A stretch of 64,000 bases of DNA from Metallococcus carri (GTDB taxonomy: Bacteria > Actinomycetota > Actinomycetes > Actinomycetales > Dermatophilaceae), in the NCBI RefSeq assembly GCF_011440275.1, contig NZ_JAAOIV010000002.1, positions 62,001 through 126,000 of the forward strand, given 5' to 3'. Position 1 is the stretch's first letter, and the number at the start of each line of letters is the position of its first letter. Below the pieces are notes generated by a model. The model had not been told where the DNA came from. It worked only from the letters and a program-made list of their open reading frames with translations, and ran no database searches. Shown in pieces: positions 19,594 to 28,577 of this stretch. Both the position numbers and the translations under genes were made by a program.

Positions 19594-20214
19594 ATGGCCC
19601 GGCTCATCGACGTGCACCCGGTCGACCCGCAGCCGCGGCGGATCGAGCAGGCGCTGCAGATCCTGCGCGACGGCGGGCTGATCGCCTATCCGACCGACTC
19701 GTGCTTCGCGCTCGGGGCGATGCTCGGCAATGCCGACGCCAAGGACCGGATCACCCGCATCCGGCAGCTGGACGACAAACACCATTTCACCTTGATCTGC
19801 AGCGATTTCGCTCAGCTCGGGCAACTGGTGCAGCTGGACAACGCGGTGTTCCGGGCGGTGAAGGCGGCGACGCCGGGCAGTTACACCTTCGTCCTGCCGG
19901 CGACCTCGGAGGTGCCGCGCCGGCTGATGCACCCCAAGAAGCGCACGGTCGGGGTGCGGATCCCGGACCACCCGGTGGTCTCGGCCCTGCTGCGCGGGCT
20001 GGGCGAGCCGATGCTCACCTCGACACTGCTGCTGCCCGGTGAGGAGGAGCCGCTGACCGAAGGCTGGGCGGTGAAGGAGCGCCTCGATCACGAGGTGGAT
20101 GCGGTCATCGACTCGGGGGAGTGCGGGGTGGACCCCACGACGGTCGTCGACTTCTCCGAGGGCTATCCGCAGGTCGTCCGGGTGGGCGCCGGAGAACCAT
20201 CGCGCTTCACCTGA
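19594..20214 (+). CDS. YciO/YrdC/Sua5-domain protein
   Basis: A 206-residue single-domain protein, the same length as E. coli YciO, with GGLIAYPTDSCFALGAML, IRQLDDKHHFTLICSDFAQL, PGSYTFVLPAT and KKRTVGVRIPDHP. These form the threonylcarbamoyl-AMP synthase fold. Sua5/TsaC make the intermediate for t6A tRNA modification; the YciO branch has the fold but a much weaker or uncertain role. The absence of the Sua5 C-terminal domain and the KHHFTL block favour YciO. GGGAGGGAG precedes the ATG. Confidence 0.88.
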   Translation: MARLIDVHPVDPQPRRIEQALQILRDGGLIAYPTDSCFALGAMLGNADAKDRITRIRQLDDKHHFTLICSDFAQLGQLVQLDNAVFRAVKAATPGSYTFVLPATSEVPRRLMHPKKRTVGVRIPDHPVVSALLRGLGEPMLTSTLLLPGEEEPLTEGWAVKERLDHEVDAVIDSGECGVDPTTVVDFSEGYPQVVRVGAGEPSRFT

Positions 20215-20260
20215 TCGCTGCTCGCTTGGGCCTGCTCCCCGGCGCTCGTAGGGTGGAGCT

Positions 20261-21244
20261 ATGACCCGCTCCCTCATCGTCACCGAGCCCGGCGACCGCG
20301 ACGTCCTCGCCGTGCAGGACGCTCCCGTGCTGCCACCCGCACCCGGTGAAGTGCAGGTGCAGGTGGCCGCGGTCGGCGTCAATTTCATCGACGTCTACAA
20401 GCGGCAGGGCATCTATCCGCAGGACACGCCGTTCGTGCTGGGCGAGGAAGCGGCCGGCACCGTCGTCGGCGTCGGCCGCGATGTCCAGGACTTCGCCGAG
20501 GGCGACCGCGTCGCCTGGGCACAATCGGCAGGCAGCGCGGCCGCACTCGTCAACGTCCCGGCCGAGCGCGCGGTGCGGGTGCCCGACGGCGTCGACCTGG
20601 ACACCGCGGCCGCGGTGATGCTCCAGGGGATGACCGCGCACTATCTGGTCACCTCGACCTGGCCGATCGAGCCGGGTCAGATCGCGCTCGTGCACGCCGC
20701 GGCGGGAGGTGTCGGGCAGCTGCTGGTGCAGCTGATCACCGCGCGCGGTGCCAGCGTGGTGGCCACCGCGGGCACCGACGAGAAGCTGCAGATCGCCAAG
20801 GATCTCGGCGCCGCCCACGTCATCAACTACCGGCAATATGACGGCCGCCCCGACGAACTCGCCGCCACCGTGCGGGCCCTCGCCGGCCGCGGTGTCGATG
20901 TCGCGTATGACGGGGTCGGCAAGGCGACCTTCGAGGCATCGCTGAAGTCGCTGCGTCCGCGCGGGCTGCTCGCCCTCTTCGGGGGCGCGAGCGGGCAGGT
21001 GCCGCCCTTCGACCTGCAGCTGCTCAACAAATACGGATCGCTCTTCATCACCCGGCCGACCCTGGCGCACTACCTCGGTGACCGGGCCGAGCTCGAGTGG
21101 CGAGCGCGCGAGATCCTCGACGCCGTCGCCGATGGCTCGCTCAAGGTCGACATCGGCGCACGCTTCCCGCTCGAGCAGGCCGCCGACGCCTATGCCGCTC
21201 TGGAGGGCCGCCGGACCACCGGCAAGGTGTTGCTCACGCTCTGA
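20261..21244 (+). CDS. Quinone oxidoreductase (zinc-free MDR family)
   Basis: The 327-residue medium-chain dehydrogenase/reductase lacks the catalytic and structural zinc cysteines, as expected for quinone oxidoreductases. Visible are VGVNFIDVYKRQGIYP, PFVLGEEAAGTVVGVG, the nucleotide motif HAAAGGVGQLLVQL, and KVLLTL at the end. It reduces quinones with NADPH by one or two electrons. TAGGGT (20249-20254) sits exactly 6 nt before the ATG, a clear leaderless start. Converges on the LLM gene with a 4-bp gap. Confidence 0.93.
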   Translation: MTRSLIVTEPGDRDVLAVQDAPVLPPAPGEVQVQVAAVGVNFIDVYKRQGIYPQDTPFVLGEEAAGTVVGVGRDVQDFAEGDRVAWAQSAGSAAALVNVPAERAVRVPDGVDLDTAAAVMLQGMTAHYLVTSTWPIEPGQIALVHAAAGGVGQLLVQLITARGASVVATAGTDEKLQIAKDLGAAHVINYRQYDGRPDELAATVRALAGRGVDVAYDGVGKATFEASLKSLRPRGLLALFGGASGQVPPFDLQLLNKYGSLFITRPTLAHYLGDRAELEWRAREILDAVADGSLKVDIGARFPLEQAADAYAALEGRRTTGKVLLTL

Positions 21245-21248
21245 ACGG

Positions 21249-22259
21249 TCAGCGTCCGGTCAAGCCCCAGGCGCGCGCGAGGGCGGCATACGACGCCTGA
21301 CGCACCTTTGGCTCGAAGGTGTAGGTCGCCACAATCACCTCGTCCAGGCCGTGCCGCTCGACGAATCCGGTGAGCCCCTCGGTCACCTCCTCGGCGGTGC
21401 CGACGAAGGTCGCCGGGCCGTCCGGCCGGCCGGCGAGGTCGAGGGCTTCGGTTGGTATGACGTCCTCGATCCGGTCCGCGGGCGGGTCCAGCGGAGCGAG
21501 TTGCCCGGTGCGGATGCGCACCCGCATCAGCTGGCTGGTGGTGAACTCACGCACCGCCTCCTCGTGCGTGTCCGCGATGAGCACATTGGCACCGGCCATC
21601 ACGGTCGGCCGCTCGACCTGCGCGGTTGGAGCGTCGGCGCGAAAAGCGCTGCGGTACAACGCGATTGCCTGCTCCATCTGCTGCGGCGCGAAATGCGAAG
21701 CGAAGGAGAAGGGCAGTCCGAGCGCCGCTGCGACCTGGGCACCGCCGGTGGACGAGCCGAGCATCCACATCGGCACGTCGGTGCCCTCGCCGGGCACGGC
21801 ACGCACCCCGCTGGCATGTCCTTCGCCGAGGTAGTGCTGCAGATCGAGCACGTCGCGGGCGAAGGTGTCGAGTTCACCGTGGTTGCGCCGCAGCGCTGCG
21901 GCCGTCATCGGGTCGGTGCCGGGAGCCCGACCCAGGCCCAGGTCGAAGCGGTCGCCATACATCGTGGCGAGGGTGCCGTAGTACTCAGCGACCATGAGCG
22001 GCGCGTGATTGGGCAGCATGACGCCGCCACTGCCGAGCCGGATGCCGGTTGTGCGGGTGGCGAGGTCACCCAGCACGAGCGAGGTGGCCGAGGCCATGAA
22101 GGTGTCGCTGCCGTGGTGCTCGGCCACCCAATACCGTTGGTAACCAAGGGAATCCGCCAACTTTGCCAACTCGCGAGAAGCGACGAACGCATCGGTGCGG
22201 GACATGCCTTGGGAGACGGGGACGAGGTCGAGCACGGACAGCGGCACGCGGGAGGTCAT
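21249..22259 (-). CDS. LLM-class flavin-dependent oxidoreductase (luciferase-like)
   Basis: A 336-residue bacterial-luciferase-like monooxygenase of the single-component group: PLSVLDLVPVSQG at the N-terminus, YWVAEHHG, GIRLGSGGVMLPNHAPLMVAE, DLGLGRAPGTDP and the VMAGANVLIADT segment. AEHHG and LPNHAPL are typical of the alkanal-monooxygenase-like, FMN-dependent branch rather than the F420 branch. The ATG at 22259 is the conserved family start. Substrate unknown. It is divergent from the FAD oxidase gene, with 67 bp between them. Confidence 0.9.
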   Translation of the reverse strand: MTSRVPLSVLDLVPVSQGMSRTDAFVASRELAKLADSLGYQRYWVAEHHGSDTFMASATSLVLGDLATRTTGIRLGSGGVMLPNHAPLMVAEYYGTLATMYGDRFDLGLGRAPGTDPMTAAALRRNHGELDTFARDVLDLQHYLGEGHASGVRAVPGEGTDVPMWMLGSSTGGAQVAAALGLPFSFASHFAPQQMEQAIALYRSAFRADAPTAQVERPTVMAGANVLIADTHEEAVREFTTSQLMRVRIRTGQLAPLDPPADRIEDVIPTEALDLAGRPDGPATFVGTAEEVTEGLTGFVERHGLDEVIVATYTFEPKVRQASYAALARAWGLTGR

Positions 22260-22326
22260 GCAAGGGACAACCGCGCCTCGGGTGCGGGTGTTCCCAGGGC
22301 GCAGGCGGATATGTGACGCTGAGCCG

Positions 22327-23688
22327 GTGGACATCCTGGACGAGTTGCGAGACCTCATCGGTGCCGACCAGGTGAGCACCGCGCCGGAGCGGCTCGAGGC
22401 CTACCGCTACGACCTGAGCCGCGACCCCGCCGCGCAGACACCGCTCGCCGTGGTCCGGCCGGTCACCGCCGAGCAGGTGCAGCAGACGATGAAATGGGCT
22501 GCGGCACAACGCATTCCGGTGATTCCGCGCGGCGCGGGCACCAGCCTCTCCGGTGGGGCGAGCGCTCAGCAGGGCAGCATCGTCCTCGCACTCGACCGGA
22601 TGACCGGCATCGCGATCGACCCCGACACCAGGACCGCCGTGGTCGAGCCGGGAGCGTTGAACATCGCGGTGAAGCAGGCGGCGGCCGAGCACGGGCTGTG
22701 GTATCCGCCCGATCCGTCCTCGGTCGAGATCAGCTCGATCGGCGGCAATGTCGCGACCAACGCCGGGGGACTGTGCTGCGTGAAATACGGGGTCACCCGT
22801 GATTACGTGCTCGGCCTCGATGTGGTGCTGGCGGACGGCCGGCTGGCGCGCCTCGGCGGCCCTCGGCTGAAGGATGTCGCCGGACTGTCCCTGCTGCAGC
22901 TCTTCGTCGGCAGCGAAGGAACGCTCGGCGTCGTCACCCGGATCGTGCTGCGACTGGTGCCCGAGCTGCCACCGCCCGCGACCCTGGTGGCGCTCTTCGC
23001 CACCCCTGACGAGGCCGCCGCCGCGGTCGTCGAGACCTGCAGCGCGGTGCGCCCCTCGATGGTCGAGCTGATGGACAACGCGTCGATCAACGCGGTCGAG
23101 GACTTCCAGTCAATGGGTCTGGACCGGGCCGCGGGTGCGCTGCTGCTGATCCAGACCGACGCGCCGGGCGCGGCTCGTGAGCTGGAGCTCGAGGTGGCCC
23201 AGCGAGCCTGCGAAAAGCACGGCGCCACAGCGGTTTTCAGCACCGATGACCCGGAGGAGGCGCAGATGTTCGTCGCCGCACGACGGGCGATCTTCCCGGC
23301 GCTGGACCGCCTCGGGCCGCTCATGCTCGAGGACGTCGGAGTGCCGCTGCCCGCGCTGCCAGCCCTCGTGCGCGGCATCGGTGCGATCGCGCAGCGCCAT
23401 CGACTGCGGATCCCGGTGGTCGCGCACGCCGGTGACGGCAACACCCATCCGATCATCGTGCTCGACCCTGCCGATCCCGACTGTCGTGATCGGGCGGCCC
23501 TGGCGTATGACGAGATCATGCGGCTCGCGCTGTCCTTGGACGGCACGATCACCGGCGAGCATGGCATTGGCCGGATCAAGCGGCCGTGGCTGGCCGAACA
23601 GCTCGGCCCGGACGTGATGGACCTGCACGCCAGGATCAAGAACGCGCTCGACCCGGACGGACTGCTCAACCCGGGCGCGGGCTACTGA
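22327..23688 (+). CDS. FAD-binding oxidase, glycolate oxidase GlcD-like
   Basis: The 453-residue flavoprotein has the PCMH/VAO FAD domain: PVIPRGAGTSLSGGASAQQG, EPGALNIAVKQAA, PPDPSSVEISSIGGNVATNA and GSEGTLGVVTRI, then the C-terminal cap with VAHAGDGNTHPII and GEHGIGRIKRPWL. This is the GlcD/D-lactate dehydrogenase branch that oxidises 2-hydroxy acids. No separate GlcE or GlcF (Fe-S) genes are adjacent, so it may act as a stand-alone 2-hydroxyacid dehydrogenase. GTG start at 22327 is the earliest codon matching the family. Confidence 0.92.
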   Translation: MDILDELRDLIGADQVSTAPERLEAYRYDLSRDPAAQTPLAVVRPVTAEQVQQTMKWAAAQRIPVIPRGAGTSLSGGASAQQGSIVLALDRMTGIAIDPDTRTAVVEPGALNIAVKQAAAEHGLWYPPDPSSVEISSIGGNVATNAGGLCCVKYGVTRDYVLGLDVVLADGRLARLGGPRLKDVAGLSLLQLFVGSEGTLGVVTRIVLRLVPELPPPATLVALFATPDEAAAAVVETCSAVRPSMVELMDNASINAVEDFQSMGLDRAAGALLLIQTDAPGAARELELEVAQRACEKHGATAVFSTDDPEEAQMFVAARRAIFPALDRLGPLMLEDVGVPLPALPALVRGIGAIAQRHRLRIPVVAHAGDGNTHPIIVLDPADPDCRDRAALAYDEIMRLALSLDGTITGEHGIGRIKRPWLAEQLGPDVMDLHARIKNALDPDGLLNPGAGY

Positions 23689-24521
23689 CCAGCGTCTCTG
23701 GTTCCGGTGCCTCGCAGTTGCTGCAGCACCCGGGCGTCGATCCCGTCGGTCGTCCACCGGGTCTCGAGATTGACCTCGCCCATCCAGTCGGCCAGGTCGG
23801 TGTCGAGCTTGCCCGAGTCAAACCCGTTGCGGCGCAACAGGTCTACCACTTCGTCGCGTAGCTCTCCGGTGAGCGGCTGCACGTCCTCGGGTCCACCGAA
23901 GTAGAGCTCCTGCTGGTCGAGCAGTCGGGCCAGCTCGGTCGGAGCCTGCGGGTGGTCGTCGACGCGCAGGTCGGCGAGCACGCCGCTGTGGTCATAACCG
24001 GCATCGGGAGCCACGGCATATACGGCTGCCGACTGCCGGCCCCGCTTGTCACCGCCCGCGGCGTCCCCGGCGAGGAGCGCGGCGATCATCCGGCGGGGCA
24101 GCGGCTGGCCGGCGTTGTCGTGCCAGGCGCGTTCCATCTCGGCGACGACCTCGGGCCCGGTGAGGATGTTGCCCTGGATCGCGAACGCGCCGGTGGCGTC
24201 ACGCCCGGTGACGCCACCACACCACGGCATACAGTCCGTGCCGGTGAAACTGGCCTGATCGCTCGGCCCGACGACACCGACCTGGCGGACCTCGCGTTCG
24301 GGGTCGGCGTCGGTGGCGTGCGCGAGAGCACCCGCCGCGCTGGAGCCGCTTGCCATCGCCTCGAGCACGTCGGGGATATAGGACACCTTGGCGTAGGACT
24401 GGGTGGCGACCGCGCCGACGCCGATGTGGGCGCCCGGCACCACCGACCCGACCGCGAGGAACTTGCTGGCGACTGCGACGCCATAGGCGGTCCCATCGGT
24501 CGCGACGATCGAGAAGGTCAC
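23682..24521 (-). CDS. DUF1028 family protein (putative Ntn-hydrolase fold)
   Basis: The 279-residue protein begins MTFSIVATDGTAYGVAVASK and carries GVGAVATQSYAKVSY and GRDATGAFAIQGNILTGPEV, hallmarks of DUF1028. These proteins resemble self-processing Ntn hydrolases and are often found with peptidoglycan-binding or aminotransferase genes; the reaction is unknown. Its 3' end overlaps the 3' end of the convergent FAD oxidase gene by 7 bp. The acylphosphatase follows 12 bp later in the same direction, but no functional link is evident. Confidence 0.85.
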   Translation of the reverse strand: MTFSIVATDGTAYGVAVASKFLAVGSVVPGAHIGVGAVATQSYAKVSYIPDVLEAMASGSSAAGALAHATDADPEREVRQVGVVGPSDQASFTGTDCMPWCGGVTGRDATGAFAIQGNILTGPEVVAEMERAWHDNAGQPLPRRMIAALLAGDAAGGDKRGRQSAAVYAVAPDAGYDHSGVLADLRVDDHPQAPTELARLLDQQELYFGGPEDVQPLTGELRDEVVDLLRRNGFDSGKLDTDLADWMGEVNLETRWTTDGIDARVLQQLRGTGTRDAGQ

Positions 24522-24533
24522 GGTGAATCTCCT

Positions 24534-24803
24534 TCAGCCCGTAGTGAATTCGCTGTCGCCGCGCACCTGTGCGGGCGTGGCCTGCACATCCTCGACCGAG
24601 GCGGATGGTGAACCGGTGCGGCACCAGGCGACGAGGTCCTCGACGGCCTGCTGGTCACCTTCGAAATGCCCGCTCACCGACCCGTCGGACTCGTTGGCCA
24701 CTTGCCCGGTCACGCCGAGCCGGCGCGCTTCTTGCGCGCAGTAGTAGCGGAAGCTGACACCCTGGACCTGCCCAGTGACCCGGATGTCGACGGCGATCGT
24801 CAT
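24534..24803 (-). CDS. acyP: Acylphosphatase
   Basis: An 89-residue protein, normal size for acylphosphatase, which hydrolyses carboxyl-phosphate bonds such as 1,3-bisphosphoglycerate or acetyl phosphate. The family signature is complete: VTGQVQGVSFRYYCAQEARR, with the catalytic arginine in SFR, and VTGQVANESDGSVSGHFEGD with the catalytic asparagine. ATG at 24803 is the only start that gives the canonical length. It lies 11 bp downstream of the RNA methyltransferase gene and is probably in its operon. Confidence 0.95.
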   Translation of the reverse strand: MTIAVDIRVTGQVQGVSFRYYCAQEARRLGVTGQVANESDGSVSGHFEGDQQAVEDLVAWCRTGSPSASVEDVQATPAQVRGDSEFTTG

Positions 24804-24814
24804 ACCGCCCGACC

Positions 24815-25942
24815 CTACGCGGCGCGGGCGAGCCGGATCAGGACTTCGGCGTGCGTGGTTTGCGGGAACATGTCGATCAGCCGCGCGGCATTCACCCGCC
24901 AGGACGGCAGCGCCCGCAGGTCGCGCGCGAGGGTGCCCGGATGGCAACTGGAGTAGATCAGCGTGCGCGCGTCGCTCGCCTCGATGGCTGCCGCCAGGTC
25001 GGCGCCGATGCCGCGCCTGGGTGGGTTCACGATCACGGTCTCCGCATCGATCGCCAGCTCCGCGTCTGCATCGGCCGTCTCAAAACGTATGTCGCCCAAC
25101 GGTTTTGCGTTCTCCCGCACCGACCGCTCAGCGCACCGGACCGCGTCGGCCGACACCTCCAGGCCGCGCACCGCGCGCACCCCGTCGGCGGCGTGCATCG
25201 CGAAACCACCCACACCGCAGTAGAGGTCGAGCACCGAGCTCGGGCGGTCGTCGTCGATCCACGAGGCCGCCTGTCGGTAGAGCAGCGCAGCCATTTCGGT
25301 GTTGGTCTGGAAGAAGCTGCGCGGCCCGAGGTGCAGGACGACGTCGTTGACCGGCATCGGCAGCGTCAGCTGGTCGGTGAGCACTGCCTCGTCCGGCCCC
25401 TCCAGGACGGCCTTGTGCTCCGGCTGGAGGTTCGCGGTCACCACGCGCAGCCCCGGCACTGCAGCAAGCAGATCGGGCAGCCCGTCCTCGAGGCGGCGCA
25501 GCTGACCAGGGGAGCGCAGCACGAAGCGCACCATGAGTTCGCCGGCGGGGGAGTGGGTGACGATCAGGTGCTTGAGCTCACCGGTCCGCCGGGGGATGTC
25601 GTATGGCGTGAGTCCGGTCTCGGCGACGAACTGCGCTAGCGCCGGCAGCGCCATCGACAGCCCGGGCTCGTAGAGGCCGCAACCGGTCAGGTCGACGCCC
25701 CGGAAGTCACCGTCGAGGATGCCCAGCGTGGGCGCACCGCGCCGGCCGCCGACGACCAGCTTCGCCTTGTTGCGGAAGCCCGATTCGCGGCCGTGGCCGA
25801 CCGGGAGCCACACATCCGCGGGCACCAGGTCGCCGAGCGCTCCTGCGGTGATCTGCTCCAGCCGAGCGAGCTGGTCGGCATACCCGACATTCATCCAGGT
25901 GCACGATCGGCAGGCGCCGCGGTCGTAGTAGTCGCACTGCAT
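24815..25942 (-). CDS. rlmC: 23S rRNA (uracil-C5)-methyltransferase, RlmC-like
   Basis: The 375-residue SAM-dependent RNA uracil methyltransferase opens with an Fe-S cysteine cluster (MQCDYYDRGACRSCTWM, plus TGCGLYEP near residue 90), then has QTNTEMAALLY, the SAM motif DLYCGVGGFAMHAA, NPPRRGIG and the catalytic cysteine in YSSCHPGTLARDL. The short form lacking a TRAM domain and the early cluster match RlmC (U747), which actinobacterial annotations often call TrmA/RumB-like. The exact uridine cannot be deduced. Confidence 0.88.
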   Translation of the reverse strand: MQCDYYDRGACRSCTWMNVGYADQLARLEQITAGALGDLVPADVWLPVGHGRESGFRNKAKLVVGGRRGAPTLGILDGDFRGVDLTGCGLYEPGLSMALPALAQFVAETGLTPYDIPRRTGELKHLIVTHSPAGELMVRFVLRSPGQLRRLEDGLPDLLAAVPGLRVVTANLQPEHKAVLEGPDEAVLTDQLTLPMPVNDVVLHLGPRSFFQTNTEMAALLYRQAASWIDDDRPSSVLDLYCGVGGFAMHAADGVRAVRGLEVSADAVRCAERSVRENAKPLGDIRFETADADAELAIDAETVIVNPPRRGIGADLAAAIEASDARTLIYSSCHPGTLARDLRALPSWRVNAARLIDMFPQTTHAEVLIRLARAA

Positions 25943-26009
25943 GACCGCACCAGTGTGACCGACCGACCTGACCGCTGCGTGAGCGCCCCGGGGCACCCGG
26001 GGACGGGAG

Positions 26010-26627
26010 TTAGTCGTCGCCGGCAAGCACCGCGGCGAAGCCGAGCATGACCACGCCGGTGCCGCCCTCGATGGTGCGCTGGGCGCGACGGCCCTGCAGC
26101 ACCGTGCGGGCCCGGGACGCGCCGGCGACCACCGCGAGCAGCACGACCAGACCGACCAGGGTGAGGGTGAGTGCGTAGGCGAGCAGCCCCGCCATACCGG
26201 TGTCGGCGCCGGCGAACTGGGGCAGCACAGCCAGATTGAACGCCAGCACCTTGGGGTTGGTGATATTGCACAAGAAGCCCTGGCGGAAGCTGCGCCAGGG
26301 GCTGCGCGGGGCGAGCCCGGTGGCCTCCCAGTTCATCCCGTGACCGCGGACGGCCGCGCGCAGCGCGAGGAAACCGAGGTAGGTCAGATAGGCGACGCCG
26401 GCCCAGCGGATGGCTTGGAAGACCGGCTCGGCGCGGGCGATGATCGCGCCGAGCCCCAGCGCGGCCAGCACTCCCTGGGTCGCGCCCGCCGAGCAGATGC
26501 CGAAGGTCGTCCACAGCCCGCGGCCACGCCCGCCCATCACCGTGTTGCGCAGGGTGAGGAAGGTGTCGGGTCCGGGTGCGATGGCGACCACGGCGGCGAA
26601 GAGCACGAAGCTGAGGTACTGGCTCAC
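26010..26627 (-). CDS. LysE/RhtB family amino acid exporter
   Basis: A 205-residue protein with about six membrane segments and the LysE/RhtB signatures: the N-terminal VVAIAPGPDTFLTLRNTV, GICSAGATQGVLAALGLGA, AGVAYLTYLGFLALR and FLCNITNPKVLAFNLAVLPQF. These transporters export amino acids or their derivatives. The start is the GTG at 26627 (VSQYLSF), the only start near the family N-terminus. It is divergent from gpsA. Substrate cannot be told from the sequence. Confidence 0.9.
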   Translation of the reverse strand: MSQYLSFVLFAAVVAIAPGPDTFLTLRNTVMGGRGRGLWTTFGICSAGATQGVLAALGLGAIIARAEPVFQAIRWAGVAYLTYLGFLALRAAVRGHGMNWEATGLAPRSPWRSFRQGFLCNITNPKVLAFNLAVLPQFAGADTGMAGLLAYALTLTLVGLVVLLAVVAGASRARTVLQGRRAQRTIEGGTGVVMLGFAAVLAGDD

Positions 26628-26742
26628 CGCGTCAGTATGTGGCGGTCGGTCCGGACGCGTCGATGCCGTTCCGCGAAGCGGCCACCTAGCGGCTCCCCGG
26701 GCCCTAGAGTCGGCGCACCAGCGGCGAGGACGAGGAGCGCGG

Positions 26743-27753
26743 ATGCGGCAACCGAAGGTGACGGTCCTGGGTGGCGGTTCGTGGGGCACGGCGGTGGCGT
26801 CGGTTGCCACGCGCAACACCGAGACCCTGTTGTGGGCCCGGGACGCCGACACGGTCACCGAGCTCAACGAGCGGCATACCAACTCCCGCTATCTCGATGA
26901 CCTGCCGCTGCACCCGCGGCTGCGCGCCACCGCCGATCTGCAGGAGGCGGTCGAGACCGCCGACGTGCTCGTGCTCGGCGTGCCCTCGCACGCTTGCCGC
27001 GCGGTGCTGACCGAGGCGGCCGACCACCTGCGCCCGTGGGTGCCGATCGTGTCGCTGGTCAAGGGCCTGGAGCAGGGGACGCGGTCACGGATCACCGATG
27101 TGGTGAGCGAGGTGCTGCCCGGTCACCCCGTCGGCGTGCTCAACGGGCCGAATATCGCCCGCGAGATCGTGCAGGGGTATGCCGCTGCCGCCACCTTGGC
27201 GATGCCCGACCACCATTTGGCGCAATCGCTGCAACGGCTGCTGAGCTCCAAGCTCTACCGGGTCTACACCTCGACCGATGTCACCGGCGTCGAGGTCGCG
27301 GGCGCCTTGAAGAATGTGTTTGCGATCGCCACCGGTTTCGGCGACGGGCTCGAGGCGGGCGACAACACCCGCGCGATGGTCATTACCCGGTCGCTGCGCG
27401 AGCTGTCCCGGCTCGGCGTCGCGATGGGCGGCCAGGAGCGCACCTTCTCCGGCCTGTCCGGGATGGGCGATCTGATCGCGACCTGCACCAGCCCGCACAG
27501 CCGCAACCGGCGGGTCGGTGTGCGGCTCGCGCAGGGCCGGACGCTGGAGGAGATCGCCGCGGAGCTCAAGCAGGTCGCCGAGGGCGTGAAGTCGTCATCG
27601 GTGGTGATGGAGCTGGCCGATCACCACGGTGTCGATATGCGCATCGCGCACGAGGTCGATGCGGTGATCAATCACGGGCAGCCGGTGGAGCACACCTACC
27701 GGGGCTTGCTACGCGAGGCGCCGTCACATGAGTTCCACGGCGACGCCTGGTGA
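26743..27753 (+). CDS. gpsA: Glycerol-3-phosphate dehydrogenase [NAD(P)+]
   Basis: The 336-residue enzyme makes sn-glycerol 3-phosphate for phospholipids from dihydroxyacetone phosphate. The motifs are VTVLGGGSWGTAVASV (nucleotide binding), LVKGLEQGT, VLNGPNIAREI, the catalytic lysine in VAGALKNVFAIATGFGDGL, and GLSGMGDLIATC. ATG at 26743 has GAGGAG 7-12 nt upstream and TAGAGT about 37 nt upstream as a likely -10. It converges on the LuxR-type regulator with a 3-bp gap. Confidence 0.96.
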   Translation: MRQPKVTVLGGGSWGTAVASVATRNTETLLWARDADTVTELNERHTNSRYLDDLPLHPRLRATADLQEAVETADVLVLGVPSHACRAVLTEAADHLRPWVPIVSLVKGLEQGTRSRITDVVSEVLPGHPVGVLNGPNIAREIVQGYAAAATLAMPDHHLAQSLQRLLSSKLYRVYTSTDVTGVEVAGALKNVFAIATGFGDGLEAGDNTRAMVITRSLRELSRLGVAMGGQERTFSGLSGMGDLIATCTSPHSRNRRVGVRLAQGRTLEEIAAELKQVAEGVKSSSVVMELADHHGVDMRIAHEVDAVINHGQPVEHTYRGLLREAPSHEFHGDAW

Positions 27754-27756
27754 GGC

Positions 27757-28413
27757 CTATTTGACCGCGACGTGCCCGGAGGACTGGGTGAAGCCGTGCT
27801 GCACCGCCCAGAGCACCGCCTGGCTGCGCGACGCGACGCCCATCGTGCGGTAGGCGGTGCGGATGTAGCTCTTCACCGTGTTGATGCTCAGGTAGAGCCG
27901 CCGGGTGATCTCGTCATTCGACAGACCCTGGCTGATCAGCGCGATGACGTCAGCCTCGCGCTCAGTGAGGCCCTCGGCGCGGCCCGGCCAGTCCCGACCC
28001 ACGTTGGCACCGCCGGATGCGGTGATGCCGGCCGCCGGCCGGACGATCTCACCGGCAGCGATCCGTTCGATCGCGCGCACCAACTCCTTGGGCTCCAGCG
28101 ATTTGGGCAGCACTCCGCGCACGCCGACGGTGATCGCGTCGTGCACGTAGGTGGTCGGCACGTTCCAGGCATAGACCGCCACGGCGCCGACCAACGGGTT
28201 TTCCAGCAGCGTCTGCAGCTCCGGCGCGGACGGGCTGGCGGTGGAGAAGGTGTCGAATAACGCCACGTCCACCGGTTCTTCGACCGGTTCGGAGGCTGCG
28301 ACCTCAACGATGCGCACGTGGTCGCGATAGGGCTCGAGCATGGCGCGCACACCGTGAACGATCACTTCGTAGTCGTTCACGATCGCCACGCGGGGACGCA
28401 GGTCGGTCGGCAT
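27757..28413 (-). CDS. LuxR-family response regulator with atypical receiver
   Basis: A 218-residue NarL/FixJ-type protein: receiver-like domain (residues about 8-125) and LuxR helix-turn-helix (about 145-210) with GLTEREADVIALISQGLSNDEITRRLYLSINTVKSY split as GLTEREADVIAL and RRLYLSINTVKSYIR. In the receiver the usual Asp-Asp pair is Asn-Asp (VAIVNDYE), the phospho-Asp (ALFDTFS) and Lys (VLPKSLEP) remain, and the Thr/Ser position is changed (VYAWN). It may be regulated without normal phosphorylation; no kinase gene is next to it. TACCGT 6 nt before the ATG indicates a leaderless start. Confidence 0.88.
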   Translation of the reverse strand: MPTDLRPRVAIVNDYEVIVHGVRAMLEPYRDHVRIVEVAASEPVEEPVDVALFDTFSTASPSAPELQTLLENPLVGAVAVYAWNVPTTYVHDAITVGVRGVLPKSLEPKELVRAIERIAAGEIVRPAAGITASGGANVGRDWPGRAEGLTEREADVIALISQGLSNDEITRRLYLSINTVKSYIRTAYRTMGVASRSQAVLWAVQHGFTQSSGHVAVK

Positions 28414-28577
28414 ACCTAGACGGTAAACCCCCACACCGACATCTGCCGCCTCAGACCTGCCCGATATGGACGCTTGGCCAGGCGATTCCACCCTTTCGAG
28501 GCGAGTTTGCACCAGCACCGATGCGGCAACGTGGGAGTGCCAACCCCATCCACCTCACTCAGGGAGGCGTAGCACGG

